Origin: Dinoroseobacter sp.
GTDB lineage: Bacteria; Pseudomonadota; Alphaproteobacteria; Rhodobacterales; Rhodobacteraceae
Direction: 5' to 3'
Assembly (NCBI GenBank): GCA_017643385.1
Contig: JAEPNN010000008.1
Coordinates: forward strand, 124,001-188,000
DNA length: 64,000 nt
Below, piece after piece: positions 27,074 through 36,971 of this stretch; the stretch's first letter is position 1, and each line of letters starts with the position of its first letter. The notes under the pieces were generated by a model. The model was not told the DNA's origin and did no database searches. It saw only the letters and a program-made list of their open reading frames with translations. A program made the position numbers and the translations under genes.

Positions 27074-27751
27074 ATGCGCTATGATGGGGAATTTGATCGC
27101 CCGGGCTTAGGGACAAGCCCGGATGATATTTATGCAATAGATCTTTGGCGGCGCAGACCTGCGTCACGAAGTCGAATAGCCACAGAAGTTCTCGGGTATT
27201 GGGAAAAATTAAGGGAAGGGACAACGCTTCCGAGACGTTCGGATCTTGACCCGTCAGATTTAAGGGCTGCGCTTCCCTTTACCTTTCTGCTGGAGCGTAC
27301 AGGCCGTGGCATCGCCAGAATACGCGTATGTGGTCAACATATCAGTGACCTTCTTGGGCAAAATGCGCGTGGACTTCCGATTTCCGTGTTTTGTGCTTCA
27401 GGCACGAAGGAGAAATTTTTACATCATCTGGATGAAGTGTTTGACCGTCCGGCGAGCCTCGCAATGGATCTTGTGGCACGCGAGGGGGGCAGCCCATTGA
27501 AAACCGCCGAAATGTTGATACTTCCGCTTCTCAGCGCAAACGGTCGTGTTGAACGCGCCCTCGGGTGTATTGCATCCAGTGGACCGATCGAATTTCCGCC
27601 GTACCGCTTCGACGTAAGATCTAACCGTTTGACGCAATTGCCAAGTCCTGTAGCGACGGAGACAGAGCCAAAGAGGCCCGGCAATCTGCAAAGAGAAACC
27701 GACGCAGTATGGAAAACTACGCCGGTTCCCTGGTTGAAAATTGTGAAGTAG
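27074..27751 (+). CDS. PAS_5-domain protein
   Basis: This 225-residue protein contains the PAS_5 (formerly DUF) pattern: YWEKLREGTTLPRRSDLDPSDLRAALPFTFLLE at about 42-75, then RIRVCGQHISDLLGQNARGLPI near 82-103. The family is common in Rhodobacterales and Rhizobiales and may sense small ligands or serve as a cytosolic signalling module, but no member has a firm role. No output domain is attached. A GGGG sequence precedes the ATG. It is convergent with the DAHP synthase gene, 5 bp apart. Confidence 0.82.
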   Translation: MRYDGEFDRPGLGTSPDDIYAIDLWRRRPASRSRIATEVLGYWEKLREGTTLPRRSDLDPSDLRAALPFTFLLERTGRGIARIRVCGQHISDLLGQNARGLPISVFCASGTKEKFLHHLDEVFDRPASLAMDLVAREGGSPLKTAEMLILPLLSANGRVERALGCIASSGPIEFPPYRFDVRSNRLTQLPSPVATETEPKRPGNLQRETDAVWKTTPVPWLKIVK

Positions 27752-27756
27752 GTCGC

Positions 27757-29121
27757 TTAGGCGGCCGCCTTCTTTTCACGGTGTTCGCTGATTTCTTCGG
27801 CAACGAGGAATGCCAGTTCAAGCGCCTGAGACGCGTTGAGACGTGGGTCGCAGACGGTGTGATACCGCGATGACAAATCGTCGTCGCTTACAGCGCGAAC
27901 ACCGCCGGTGCATTCGGTCACGTCTTTACCTGTCATTTCGAAATGAACACCGCCGGGATATGTTCCCTCCGCGTTGTGAATGGCGAAGAATTCACGCACT
28001 TCCTGCAGCACTGCTTCAAATGGACGGGTTTTGTAGCCACTGTCGGACTTGATCGTGTTGCCGTGCATAGGATCACAGGACCAGACAACTTCGGCACCAA
28101 TCTCACGCACGGCCTGGATTAAACGAGGAAGGTGATCACCAACCTTGCCTGCACCGAACCGCGCGATCAGCGTCAAGCGACCAGGGGTGTTGTCTGGATT
28201 CAGCTTTCCAATAAGTACCTTCAGGTCTTCCGCGGAAATCGTTGGCCCGCATTTCAAACCAATCGGATTTTGAACACCACGTAAGAATTCCACATGGGCC
28301 CCATCTGGCTGGCGGGTTCTATCGCCGATCCAAAGCATGTGACCCGAACCTGCAACCGGCATACCAGTCGTTGAATCAGTCCGACACAAAGCCTCTTCAT
28401 ACTCAAGCAGAAGGGCTTCGTGGCTGGTGTAGAAATCAACGCTTGATAGGCTGTGCGCGGTGTCCTGGTTCACACCTGCTGCAGACATGAAGTCCAAGGC
28501 ATCCGAGATGCGGTTTGCCATATTTGCGTATTTCGCGGCGTTCTCGCCTTCAATGAAGCCCAGCGTCCAGCCGTGAACGTGATGAACATCGGCGTAACCA
28601 CCGGTCGAAAACGCCCGCAGAAGATTCAAAGACGCTGCTGCTTGAGTATAAGCTTGCAGCATCCGTTCTGGATTTGGGATGCGCGCTTCGGGTGTGAAGG
28701 CTGTGTCGTTGATGATATCGCCGCGGTAAATTGGCAGCTCTAGCCCGCCTTGGGTCTCCGTTGGGGACGACCTTGGTTTCGCAAACTGGCCTGCCATGCG
28801 ACCGACTTTAACAACTGGGCATTTCGCACCGAAGGTCAGCACCATTGCCATTTGCAACATCACGCGGAACGTGTCGCGGATAGAATCCGCACCAAATTCG
28901 CCAAAGCTCTCGGCGCAATCGCCTCCTTGAAGCAAAAACGCCTCGCCCTTTGCGACTTGGCCCAGGGATTTTGTCAGCTTGCGCGCCTCGCCTGCGAAAA
29001 CCAGCGGCGGGTACTTTGAAAGCTTGGCTTCCGCAGCAGCTAAAGCGCCCGTGTCCGGATAATCGGGCATCTGAATGCGTGGGAAAGTGCGCCAGTCAGA
29101 TTTGGTCCAGGCTTTGGTCAT
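27757..29121 (-). CDS. Class II (plant-type) DAHP synthase
   Basis: This enzyme condenses phosphoenolpyruvate and erythrose 4-phosphate, the first step of the shikimate pathway. The 454-residue class II enzyme shows the metal-binding cysteine at 69 in [11 protein letters not shown], the [14 protein letters not shown] block, [12 protein letters not shown] and CDPMHGNT. The ATG at 29121 begins [11 protein letters not shown], the usual N-terminus. It is distant from aroQ and aroK-aroB. The 247-bp gap upstream (29122-29368) contains the divergent promoters; a TATAAT at 29272-29277 lacks a clear -35. Confidence 0.95.
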   Translation of the reverse strand: MTKAWTKSDWRTFPRIQMPDYPDTGALAAAEAKLSKYPPLVFAGEARKLTKSLGQVAKGEAFLLQGGDCAESFGEFGADSIRDTFRVMLQMAMVLTFGAKCPVVKVGRMAGQFAKPRSSPTETQGGLELPIYRGDIINDTAFTPEARIPNPERMLQAYTQAAASLNLLRAFSTGGYADVHHVHGWTLGFIEGENAAKYANMANRISDALDFMSAAGVNQDTAHSLSSVDFYTSHEALLLEYEEALCRTDSTTGMPVAGSGHMLWIGDRTRQPDGAHVEFLRGVQNPIGLKCGPTISAEDLKVLIGKLNPDNTPGRLTLIARFGAGKVGDHLPRLIQAVREIGAEVVWSCDPMHGNTIKSDSGYKTRPFEAVLQEVREFFAIHNAEGTYPGGVHFEMTGKDVTECTGGVRAVSDDDLSSRYHTVCDPRLNASQALELAFLVAEEISEHREKKAAA

Positions 29122-29368
29122 TGCGTGTGTCCTCCTACCCGACCCTTGCCGAGCGTTATCTCGATAGGTCTGGTAGCGGCTTGCGCTCGCGATGCCAACC
29201 CATGTTTTGCTAGGTTTTGAGAGGTATGTGGGCGCTAACACCAAATAAACATGCTCAATTTATTGGCAATTTATAATTCGGAATCTTGCCACCGGTTCAA
29301 AAAGCTGGTTCGGTCAAAGAAACTGGGCATCAGCGTGACGCTTTGCCAAGAGGAAGGATTCCCCGGGA

Positions 29369-30364
29369 ATGCCCGATCTGCGCGGAAGAGGCGATGCATC
29401 TGCGAAGCCAAAGCGGTTTGTGTTCGTGTTGCTGGATCAATTCACACTGCTTTGCTTTGCAGGCGCGCTTGAAGCTTTACGCATTGCAAATCGTATGCAC
29501 GGAAAAACCATATATACATGGGTGCTTGCCGGCGAAGGTGGTGAAAGCGTTGAATGCAGCGCTGGGACAGAGTTCAAAGTCAATATGGATCTGTCAGAGC
29601 TTGAACGCGAAGATATCGTGCTGGTTTGCGGTGGTATCGATGTGCAGGCTTCGACAACAAAGCGGCTGTTAAACTGGTTACGTCGCGAAGCCCGGCGGGG
29701 TGTCACAATTGGCGGGCTTTGTACGGCAGGCTATTCATTGGCGCGCGCAGGATTGCTGGATGGCAAGCGCGCAACGATTCACTGGGAAAACCAGGACAGT
29801 TTTTCTGAGGAGTTTGAGGAAGTCGAACTAACCAAATCAGTCTTCGTTGTGGATGGAAACCGGATTACTACGGCTGGCGGAACCGCATCGATTGATCTGA
29901 TGTTGAAGCTGATTGCGCAGGACCACGGAGAGGATTTGGCGAACACAGTCGCGGATCAGTTGATCTATTCGTCAATTCGGACCGATCAGGACACACAGCG
30001 TTTGTCCATCCCGACACGGATCGGGGTTCGCCATCCAAAACTGAGCCAAGTCATCCAGATGATGGAGAACAACATCGAGGAACCGATAAGCCCGTCGATC
30101 CTTGCCCGGGATGTGGGTATGTCGACACGACAGCTCGAACGGCTTTTCCGGCGCTATCTCGATCGCTCTCCAAAACGGTATTACATGGAATTGCGTTTGC
30201 AAAAGGCGCGCAACCTTCTGATGCAAACCGATATGAGCGTGATCAATGTGGCGCTGGCTTGTGGTTTTGCATCACCGTCGCATTTTTCGAAATGCTACAG
30301 GGCGCACTACGATACCACGCCCTATCGCGAGCGCGGAAGCCATGCATCGCGCTTGTCCGTTTGA
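29369..30364 (+). CDS. GlxA-type AraC-family regulator with amidotransferase-like domain
   Basis: This 331-residue regulator has a DJ-1/PfpI-like domain at about 15-185, with the nucleophile-elbow Cys in GGLCTAGYSLA, and a C-terminal AraC double HTH at about 230-325 (SPSILARDVGMSTRQLERLFRRYL ... VALACGFASPSHFSKCYRAHY). Relatives such as GbdR, CdhR and ArgR control glycine betaine, carnitine and arginine use. The specific ligand is not evident. AGGA lies about 12 bases before the ATG, a slightly long spacing. Confidence 0.9.
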   Translation: MPDLRGRGDASAKPKRFVFVLLDQFTLLCFAGALEALRIANRMHGKTIYTWVLAGEGGESVECSAGTEFKVNMDLSELEREDIVLVCGGIDVQASTTKRLLNWLRREARRGVTIGGLCTAGYSLARAGLLDGKRATIHWENQDSFSEEFEEVELTKSVFVVDGNRITTAGGTASIDLMLKLIAQDHGEDLANTVADQLIYSSIRTDQDTQRLSIPTRIGVRHPKLSQVIQMMENNIEEPISPSILARDVGMSTRQLERLFRRYLDRSPKRYYMELRLQKARNLLMQTDMSVINVALACGFASPSHFSKCYRAHYDTTPYRERGSHASRLSV

Positions 30365-30386
30365 CCGCGTGTCGGCCTGAAGTGAT

Positions 30387-31493
30387 TTAGCGACTGATCC
30401 TGTAGGCGGCTCCGTTGCCCACACTCAGAAACCATATGGAACCATCAGGGGCTTGGCGGATGTCGCGGACGCGCTCTGTTTCTGGGCCGGATATGCGCTC
30501 TACTTCCTGAGCGCTTTTCCCATTCACATCGAGACGTGAAATCATATCGAATTTCAGGCTACCGACGAAAATATCGCCGCGCCACTCTGGGAACATGTCA
30601 CCTTGATATATCATCATCCCAGATGGCGCGATCGACGGATCCCAGTAGTGAGCGGGTTGTTCAAGGCCTTCTTTTTCCGTGCCTTCACCGATTGAAAATC
30701 CTGAATAATGGGTGCCGTAACTGATGACCGGCCATCCATAATTCAGGCCGGGTTCGACGAAGTTGATTTCGTCCCCGCCGCGCGCGCCGTGTTCTACCAC
30801 CCAAAAATTGCCCTGCGCATCAAGGGCTGCGCCCTGCGGGTTGCGATGCCCGATGGAATAGAGCCCGGGACGTGCGGCTTCTACAGACCTGAACGGATTA
30901 TCTGCTGGAATGCGCCCATCGCGTGCAATGCGAACGACACTTCCTGCTTCAATGGACATATCTTGTGCGCTATGGCGGTCACCCCGGTCGCCAATCGTAA
31001 TGTATAGATATCCATCATCCCCTTCGACGATCCGGCTTCCGAAATGGCGGCCACCGGACGTACCGCGTGACATCTCGAAAATATCCCGCACGTCCTGCAG
31101 TCGGTTTCCATCAGGACTGAGCGTCGCTTTGGCAACAGCGGTACCCGATCCCCTGCCCTGACGTTTGGAATAGGTCAGAAAGATGTCCCGGCTCTCGGCG
31201 AAATCCCGGGGCACGAGCACATCAAGCAAACCGCCCTGACCGTTCACATCGATGCGTGGTAATCCCCCGACGGTCTGGACATCACCCAGAGGTGTAAAAT
31301 GCAGAAGTCTACCCCCTCGCTCGGTCACAAGCATGCCCCCGTCCGGCAAAAACCCAATTGCCCAAGGTTCGTTCAATCCGATGATTACAGCTTTGACGGT
31401 TACGGGACCCGTCTCTGTAGAAAGCGTCTCTGCCGTGGCAAGCATAGGCGCAAATGCGGAGACTGCGATGAGTACAGCGCGAAAGATGTTCAT
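30387..31493 (-). CDS. PQQ-dependent aldose sugar dehydrogenase (soluble, YliI/Asd-like)
   Basis: This 368-residue periplasmic protein has a signal peptide ending near residue 21 (PMLATA). It is a six-bladed beta-propeller of the soluble glucose dehydrogenase type: GLNEPWAIGFLPDGGMLVTERGGRL, a catalytic-type GHRNPQGAALD, HGARGGDEIN and LNYGWPVISYG motifs. Such enzymes oxidise aldoses with bound PQQ and calcium. No PQQ-biosynthesis gene lies nearby. The 208-bp gap to the liv operon shows no convincing -10 for either direction. Confidence 0.88.
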   Translation of the reverse strand: MNIFRAVLIAVSAFAPMLATAETLSTETGPVTVKAVIIGLNEPWAIGFLPDGGMLVTERGGRLLHFTPLGDVQTVGGLPRIDVNGQGGLLDVLVPRDFAESRDIFLTYSKRQGRGSGTAVAKATLSPDGNRLQDVRDIFEMSRGTSGGRHFGSRIVEGDDGYLYITIGDRGDRHSAQDMSIEAGSVVRIARDGRIPADNPFRSVEAARPGLYSIGHRNPQGAALDAQGNFWVVEHGARGGDEINFVEPGLNYGWPVISYGTHYSGFSIGEGTEKEGLEQPAHYWDPSIAPSGMMIYQGDMFPEWRGDIFVGSLKFDMISRLDVNGKSAQEVERISGPETERVRDIRQAPDGSIWFLSVGNGAAYRISR

Positions 31494-31701
31494 GGGCAGC
31501 CTTCCCTTAGGTCAGTTAAAGCCATTGTACCAAGTGATAAATAGTGAAAGGCGCGTTTGCTGCCAGCTAATCTGACGGAACTGTGTGAATTTCACGAAAA
31601 AAGGGCCAGATCGGCCATTTCGAGGTCTGTGCCCACTTTCCTTCCCCAAAACATCAATCTAGGTTTTGACATGGATTACTATCCAATATGGGAGACTAAA
31701 A

Positions 31702-32901
31702 ATGAAAAAGTTGCTTATGGCCACTGCGGCCACAGCACTGATGAGCACTGCTGCTTTTGCGGGCGGCCATGGAGCCGACATCAAGATCGGTATTATTCTT
31801 GGCTTCACCGGTCCTATTGAATCTCTGACACCATCTATGGGCGATGGCGCAGAGCTTGCGATCTCTGAGGTAAACGATTCAGGCCTGCTTCTCGGCGGCA
31901 AAACCGTAGAAGGTGTCCGTGCGGACTCCACCTGTGTGGACGCGGCGGCTGCTACAGCTGCGGCAGAACGTCTGATCACCTCCGACGGCGTCAAAGGCAT
32001 CATGGGCGCAGACTGCTCTGGTGTAACCGGCGCAATCCTGACCAACGTGGCGCTTCCAAACGGCGTTGTGATGATCTCGCCATCGGCAACTTCGCCTGGC
32101 CTGAGCCACAACAACAACGAAGACAATGGCTTGTTCTTCCGTACCGCACCTTCGGATGCGCGTCAGGGTGTTGTCATGACAGAGGTTCTTATGGACCAAG
32201 GCATCATGGAAGTCGCTGTTACTTACACCAACAACGACTACGGCAAAGGTCTGGCAGACAGCTTCCAGGCAGCGTTTGAAGCTGCGGGCGGCACTGTGAC
32301 CATCAACGCCGCTCACGAAGACGGCAAAGCGGACTATTCTGCAGAAGTCGGTGCACTGGCAGCCGCAGGCGGTGATCGCCTTGTTGTTGCGGGCTATGTG
32401 GACCAGGGTGGTTCCGGCATCGTGCGCGCAGCGCTCGACACAGGTGCATTTGATACATTCCACTTCCCCGATGGCATGATTTCGGCGACTCTGATCGAGA
32501 ACTTCGGTTCCGAGATTGACGGATCTTCGGGTCAGCACCCCTCACCTTCGGATGAGCTTGCAGCGGCCTACACTGCGCTGGTCGACGGTGCATTTGATGC
32601 AACCTCGCCATTTACTCCAGAAGCGTATGATGCGGCTGCTCTGATCATGCTCGCGATGCAGGCTGCAGGTTCGGAAGAGCCAGGCGATTACAAAGATCAC
32701 GTCATGGCAGTTGCAAACGCACCTGGTGAACAAATCCAGGTCGGCGAGCTTGCAAAGGCTCTGCAGATTCTGGCCGATGGTGGCGAAGTTGACCTTGTTG
32801 GCGCAACCAATGTTGAGCTTGTGGGTCCTGGCGAAGCCGCAGGCAACTACCGCGAAGTCGGTTTTGACGGTGGTGCAGAAGTCACTGTTCAGTTCCGCTA
32901 A
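31702..32901 (+). CDS. Branched-chain/amide-type ABC transporter substrate-binding protein
   Basis: This 399-residue type I periplasmic binding protein has signal peptide MKKLLMATAATALMSTAAFA and mature start GGHGADIKIGIILGFTGPIES. It has the Peripla_BP_6 pattern (MGADCSGVTGAILTNVALPNGVVMISPSATSPGLS). The ligand could be a branched-chain amino acid, amide or related solute; the sequence does not decide. The ATG at 31702 has GGAG nine bases upstream. A terminator-like hairpin separates it from livG. Confidence 0.9.
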   Translation: MKKLLMATAATALMSTAAFAGGHGADIKIGIILGFTGPIESLTPSMGDGAELAISEVNDSGLLLGGKTVEGVRADSTCVDAAAATAAAERLITSDGVKGIMGADCSGVTGAILTNVALPNGVVMISPSATSPGLSHNNNEDNGLFFRTAPSDARQGVVMTEVLMDQGIMEVAVTYTNNDYGKGLADSFQAAFEAAGGTVTINAAHEDGKADYSAEVGALAAAGGDRLVVAGYVDQGGSGIVRAALDTGAFDTFHFPDGMISATLIENFGSEIDGSSGQHPSPSDELAAAYTALVDGAFDATSPFTPEAYDAAALIMLAMQAAGSEEPGDYKDHVMAVANAPGEQIQVGELAKALQILADGGEVDLVGATNVELVGPGEAAGNYREVGFDGGAEVTVQFR

Positions 32902-32919
32902 GTAGCTCGAAAGACAAGT

Positions 32920-32958
32920 ATCATGCCCGGGATCTTAAGATTTCGGGCATGATTTTTT
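32920..32958 (+). terminator. Terminator-like hairpin after the binding protein
   Basis: A 10-bp perfect stem (ATCATGCCCG/CGGGCATGAT) with a 14-base loop is followed by T6. It precedes livG by 17 bp, so it probably acts as a partial terminator that leaves the binding protein in excess over the transporter. Confidence 0.8.
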
Positions 32959-32974
32959 ATATGCGGGGGGAAGC

Positions 32975-33757
32975 ATGATCGTCGTTGAAGACGTCCACAA
33001 GCACTTCGGTGGATTTCGCGCCGTAGATGGCGCCACACTCAAGATCGAAACCGGATCAATCACGGGCCTCGTCGGACCAAACGGCGCAGGTAAGACGACA
33101 TTGTTCAATGTGATCGCAGGTGTTTTGCCGCCGACATCAGGTAGGGTCACGATGGACGGCGAGGATATCACGGGTCTCGCTCCGCACACTCTTTTTGAAA
33201 AGGGGCTCCTACGCACGTTCCAGATTGCCCATGAGTTTTCATCAATGACAGTCCGCGAAAACCTGATGATGGTGCCGGGTGCACAATCGGGTGAGACGCT
33301 TTGGAACGTCTGGTTCCAACGCGGGCGTATCGCGCAGGAAGAAGCCACGCTTTTGAAGAAGGCCGATGAAGTTTTGGAGTTCCTGACCATCGACCATTTG
33401 AAAGAAGAAAAGGCTGGTAACCTTTCTGGCGGACAGAAAAAGCTTCTGGAACTTGGTCGCACCATGATGGTCGATGCCAAAATTGTATTCCTCGACGAGG
33501 TTGGGGCAGGCGTAAACCGCACGCTTCTGAACACAATCGGAGATGCCATCGTGCGCCTGAACAAGGAACGTGGCTACACGTTCTGCATGATCGAACATGA
33601 CATGGATTTCATTGGCAGGCTGTGTGACCCAGTTATTGTAATGGCAGAGGGCAAGGTGCTCGCAGAAGGTACGATGGCCGAGATCAAATCCAACGAACAG
33701 GTGATCGAAGCCTATCTGGGTACCGGTCTAAAGAACAAAGAAAAGGTCGAGGCATGA
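32975..33757 (+). CDS. livG: Branched-chain-type ABC transporter ATPase LivG
   Basis: This 260-residue ATPase has Walker A GPNGAGKTT at 34-42, the signature LSGGQKKL and Walker B IVFLDEVGAGVN. The LivG-type loop LLRTFQIAHEFSSMTVRENLMM distinguishes it from LivF. Its stop overlaps the livF start by 4 bases. Confidence 0.93.
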   Translation: MIVVEDVHKHFGGFRAVDGATLKIETGSITGLVGPNGAGKTTLFNVIAGVLPPTSGRVTMDGEDITGLAPHTLFEKGLLRTFQIAHEFSSMTVRENLMMVPGAQSGETLWNVWFQRGRIAQEEATLLKKADEVLEFLTIDHLKEEKAGNLSGGQKKLLELGRTMMVDAKIVFLDEVGAGVNRTLLNTIGDAIVRLNKERGYTFCMIEHDMDFIGRLCDPVIVMAEGKVLAEGTMAEIKSNEQVIEAYLGTGLKNKEKVEA

Positions 33758-34584
33758 GCGAAGAGAACGCCTATCAGACCAAGCGTGGCGCGAAGGACGC
33801 GACAATCGTAAATCCGCGCCCTGGTTTGACGCTGGATCCTGTTTCTGAGGGTGGCGTCGCCATCCCTGCGCCCGGTGGTCCTTATCTGATCGGGGATAAA
33901 ATGACGGGTGGATATGGCAAAGGGGCCGACATCCTGCATGATTGCACTCTGGCCGTCGAAGAAGGCGAGATTGCTGTTATTGTGGGCCCGAACGGTGCCG
34001 GAAAATCCACCGCGATGAAAGCCGTATTTGGGATGTTGAACGTGCGCGAAGGCGCCGTGCGTCTGAATGGTGAGGATATCACCGCGCTGACGCCGCAAGC
34101 CCGTGTCGCGAAAGGCATGGCGTTTGTGCCTCAAACCTCGAACATATTCACATCCATGACGGTCGAAGAAAACCTGGAGATGGGGGCGTTTCTTCGAAAG
34201 GACGATATCTCTGGGACAATGGAGCAGGTCTATGAGCTCTTCCCAATCCTGCGCGAGAAGCGCCGTCAGCACGCCGGAGAACTCTCAGGGGGTCAGCGTC
34301 AGCAAGTCGCCGTTGGGCGTGCTTTGATGACCCAACCCAAAGTGTTGATGCTGGATGAACCGACAGCGGGCGTCAGTCCGATTGTTATGGACGAACTCTT
34401 TGACCGGATCATTGAGGTCGCACGCACCGGTATCTCCATCTTGATGGTGGAGCAGAATGCGCGCCAAGCGCTTCAAATCGCGGATAAAGGCTACGTGTTG
34501 GTCCAGGGACGAAATGCGTTCACCGACACTGGCAAGGCGCTTCTGGCAAACCCAGAAGTGCGCAAAAGCTTCCTTGGGGGATAG
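33754..34584 (+). CDS. livF: Branched-chain-type ABC transporter ATPase LivF with N-terminal extension
   Basis: This 276-residue ATPase has Walker A GPNGAGKST at 78-86, LSGGQRQQ and VLMLDEPTAGVSP. Typical LivF is near 235 residues with Walker A around residue 40. Here about 40 polar residues precede the domain (from MSEENAYQTKRGAKDA). The start overlaps livG with a normal ATGA coupling, so the extension appears real rather than a misplaced start. Confidence 0.92.
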   Translation: MSEENAYQTKRGAKDATIVNPRPGLTLDPVSEGGVAIPAPGGPYLIGDKMTGGYGKGADILHDCTLAVEEGEIAVIVGPNGAGKSTAMKAVFGMLNVREGAVRLNGEDITALTPQARVAKGMAFVPQTSNIFTSMTVEENLEMGAFLRKDDISGTMEQVYELFPILREKRRQHAGELSGGQRQQVAVGRALMTQPKVLMLDEPTAGVSPIVMDELFDRIIEVARTGISILMVEQNARQALQIADKGYVLVQGRNAFTDTGKALLANPEVRKSFLGG

Positions 34585-34617
34585 AATGACAAAGATCATG
34601 GATTGGGGGCAACGCTG

Positions 34618-35628
34618 ATGGAGCCTCTCAACGCCCTTATCGTTTTGTTGAACTTTGTGATCGTGCCGGCGACAGCCTATGGTGCACAACTTGCGCTGGG
34701 TGCGCTCGGGGTAACGTTGATTTACGGCATCCTGCGCTTCTCAAACTTCGCGCATGGCGACACCATGGCCTTTGGCGCAATGGCCACGATCCTGTTTACC
34801 TGGTTCCTGCAAGGTGCAGGCGTCACCTTTGGCCCCTTGCCCACAGCGCTTCTGGCGCTGCCGGTCGGGATCGCGGCGACCGCGGCGCTTGTGCTCATAA
34901 CAGACCGCGCCGTTTACAAGTTCTACCGCGCGCAGAAAGCGGCTCCGGTGATCTACGTGATCGCTTCCCTTGGTGTGATGTTCATTATGAACGGGCTGGT
35001 TCGGTTCATCATTGGCCCTAATGATCAGCGTTTTGCGGATGGTGAGCGGTTCATTATCTCTGTTCGCACCTTCAAAGCGATGACCGGACTTGATGAAGGT
35101 CTGGCCATCAGAACGAGCCAGGGGATCACGCTTGTGGTCGCAATCATTGCAGTGGCACTGTTGTTCTGGTTCTTGAACAAGACACGCACCGGCAAATCCA
35201 TGCGCGCGTTTTCGGACAACGAAGACTTAGCGCTTCTTTCCGGGATCAACCCGGAACGTGTTGTCATGGTGACCTGGCTACTTGTGGCTGCGCTGACCAC
35301 AGTGGCGGGTGTGCTTTATGGGCTGGACAAGTCCTTCAAACCGTTCACCTATTTCCAGCTGCTCTTGCCAATCTTTGCCGCCGCAATAGTCGGGGGGCTT
35401 GGAAATCCGCTGGGCGCTATTGCAGGTGGTTTCGTAATCGCTTTTTCGGAAGTGGGCGTGACTTATGCCTTCAAGAAAGTGTTGGGATATTTGCTTCCCG
35501 AGACCCTTAAACCTGACGGGCTCGTTCAGCTTCTGTCCACCGACTACAAGTTTGCAGTCAGCTTCGTGATCCTCGTGATTGTCTTGTTGATCCGGCCGAC
35601 CGGCCTTTTCCGGGGGAAATCGCTATGA
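34618..35628 (+). CDS. livH: Branched-chain-type ABC transporter permease LivH
   Basis: This 336-residue inner-membrane permease of the LivH type has about eight hydrophobic helices. LGVTLIYGILRFSNFAHGD near the N-terminus and GGLGNPLGAIAGGF near residue 260 are family marks. The ATG at 34618 follows a GGGGGC ribosome-binding site; a TTG 15 bases upstream is less likely. Its stop overlaps livM by 4 bases. Confidence 0.92.
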   Translation: MEPLNALIVLLNFVIVPATAYGAQLALGALGVTLIYGILRFSNFAHGDTMAFGAMATILFTWFLQGAGVTFGPLPTALLALPVGIAATAALVLITDRAVYKFYRAQKAAPVIYVIASLGVMFIMNGLVRFIIGPNDQRFADGERFIISVRTFKAMTGLDEGLAIRTSQGITLVVAIIAVALLFWFLNKTRTGKSMRAFSDNEDLALLSGINPERVVMVTWLLVAALTTVAGVLYGLDKSFKPFTYFQLLLPIFAAAIVGGLGNPLGAIAGGFVIAFSEVGVTYAFKKVLGYLLPETLKPDGLVQLLSTDYKFAVSFVILVIVLLIRPTGLFRGKSL

Positions 35629-36932
35629 GCAACGTCAACATGAAGAATATATTGCTGTTTGCCTTTGTCGGATTGCTGATCATAGGCACGGGCTTCGTTC
35701 AGAGTTGGAATGTGGCGCTGACGATTTTCAACATGGGGCTCGTAAGCGCAATCATGGCGCTCGGGGTGAACATGCAATGGGGATATGCAGGTCTCTTTAA
35801 TGTGGGCGTTATGGGCTTCGTGGCCCTTGGAGGCTTGGCAGCTGTTCTTGTGTCCATGCCACCGGTTGGGGAGGCTTGGGCCGTTGGTGGTGTGCGCATG
35901 TTGCTTGCGCTCGTCATGGGAGCTGCCACGATCGTCTTTGCAATCCTTGTGTATCAACGCATGCCTTCGGGACGCGCACGGGGACTGATCGTCACCGCGA
36001 TCATTGTCGTGGGCTTTTTCGTCTATCGATTTGTGTTTGACCCGGCAAAGGTCTCTATCGAGGCGGTGAACCCTGCATCGACCGGCTATCTGGGCGGGAT
36101 GAACCTGCCGGTTATCTTGTCCTGGCCCGTCGGTGGGTTGCTCGCAGCGGGCGTGGCCTGGGTGATCGGAAAAACTGCGTTGGGGTTGCGTTCAGACTAT
36201 CTGGCGATTGCAACGCTGGGCATTGCTGAGATTGTTATTGCGGTTCTGAAAAATGAAGACTGGTTGGCACGGGGTGTGAAAAACGTCATCGGCCTGCCCC
36301 GACCCGTTCCGTATGAAATTGACCTGCAGAACAGTCAGAGCTTCGTGGATCGCATGAGTGCGATTGGCGCGGATCCTGTCACGGCATCTTCGATTACGGT
36401 GAAACTGTCTTATGCTGGTTTGTTTGCCGTAGTCCTGCTGATCATTCTGTGGCTTGCCCAAATGGCCCTCAATTCACCTTGGGGTCGGATGATGCGTGCA
36501 ATTCGCGACAACGAAACCGCCGCAGAAGCAATGGGTAAGGACGTTAAAAAACGGCATCTGCATATTTTCGTGATCGGCTCAGCGGTCTGTGGAATCGCGG
36601 GTGCCATGATGACCACATTGGACGGTCAGTTGACACCCGGCACTTATCAGCCGCTTCGCTTCACATTCCTCATTTGGGTGATGGTGATCGTGGGCGGTTC
36701 AGGGAACAACTGGGGTGCCGTTCTCGGAGGGTTCCTGATCTATTTCTTGTGGATTCAGGTAGAGCCCATGGGCTTGATCTTGATGGATTTCATCACCGCG
36801 GGACTGCCTGATGGATCTGCGTTGAAAGAGCATCTTCTCGACAGCGCGGCGCATATGCGACTGCTAACAATGGGCCTAATCCTGCTTCTGGTACTGCGGT
36901 TTAGCCCACGCGGACTGATCCCGGAAAAGTAA
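35625..36932 (+). CDS. livM: Branched-chain-type ABC transporter permease LivM
   Basis: This 435-residue permease is longer than many LivM proteins because of an insertion around residues 85-180 that adds hydrophobic segments. LivM marks are GVNMQWGYAGLFNVGVMGFVALGG, RSDYLAIATLGIAEI and IVGGSGNNWGAVLGGF. It completes the importer and is followed by a strong terminator. Confidence 0.9.
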   Translation: MSNVNMKNILLFAFVGLLIIGTGFVQSWNVALTIFNMGLVSAIMALGVNMQWGYAGLFNVGVMGFVALGGLAAVLVSMPPVGEAWAVGGVRMLLALVMGAATIVFAILVYQRMPSGRARGLIVTAIIVVGFFVYRFVFDPAKVSIEAVNPASTGYLGGMNLPVILSWPVGGLLAAGVAWVIGKTALGLRSDYLAIATLGIAEIVIAVLKNEDWLARGVKNVIGLPRPVPYEIDLQNSQSFVDRMSAIGADPVTASSITVKLSYAGLFAVVLLIILWLAQMALNSPWGRMMRAIRDNETAAEAMGKDVKKRHLHIFVIGSAVCGIAGAMMTTLDGQLTPGTYQPLRFTFLIWVMVIVGGSGNNWGAVLGGFLIYFLWIQVEPMGLILMDFITAGLPDGSALKEHLLDSAAHMRLLTMGLILLLVLRFSPRGLIPEK

Positions 36933-36941
36933 ACACATGCG

Positions 36942-36967
36942 GCCGCGCTTTGTGCGCGGCCTTTTTG
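36942..36967 (+). terminator. Terminator of the liv operon
   Basis: GGCCGCGC and GCGCGGCC pair around TTTGT, followed by T5, nine bases after the livM stop. It ends the plus-strand operon just before the convergent transglycosylase gene. Confidence 0.9.
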
Positions 36968-36971
36968 ATTC

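Noticed and set aside
31590-31640. Minus-strand GGCC-GATCT-GGCC followed by T6 upstream of the sugar dehydrogenase gene
   Set aside because: The stem is only four base pairs and lies before the gene it would control. It is too weak to call as a terminator or attenuator.
31661-31701. A TTGACA hexamer at 31666-31671 as the liv promoter
   Set aside because: No acceptable -10 lies 16-18 bases downstream, and the ATG is only 31 bases away. I could not call a promoter with confidence.
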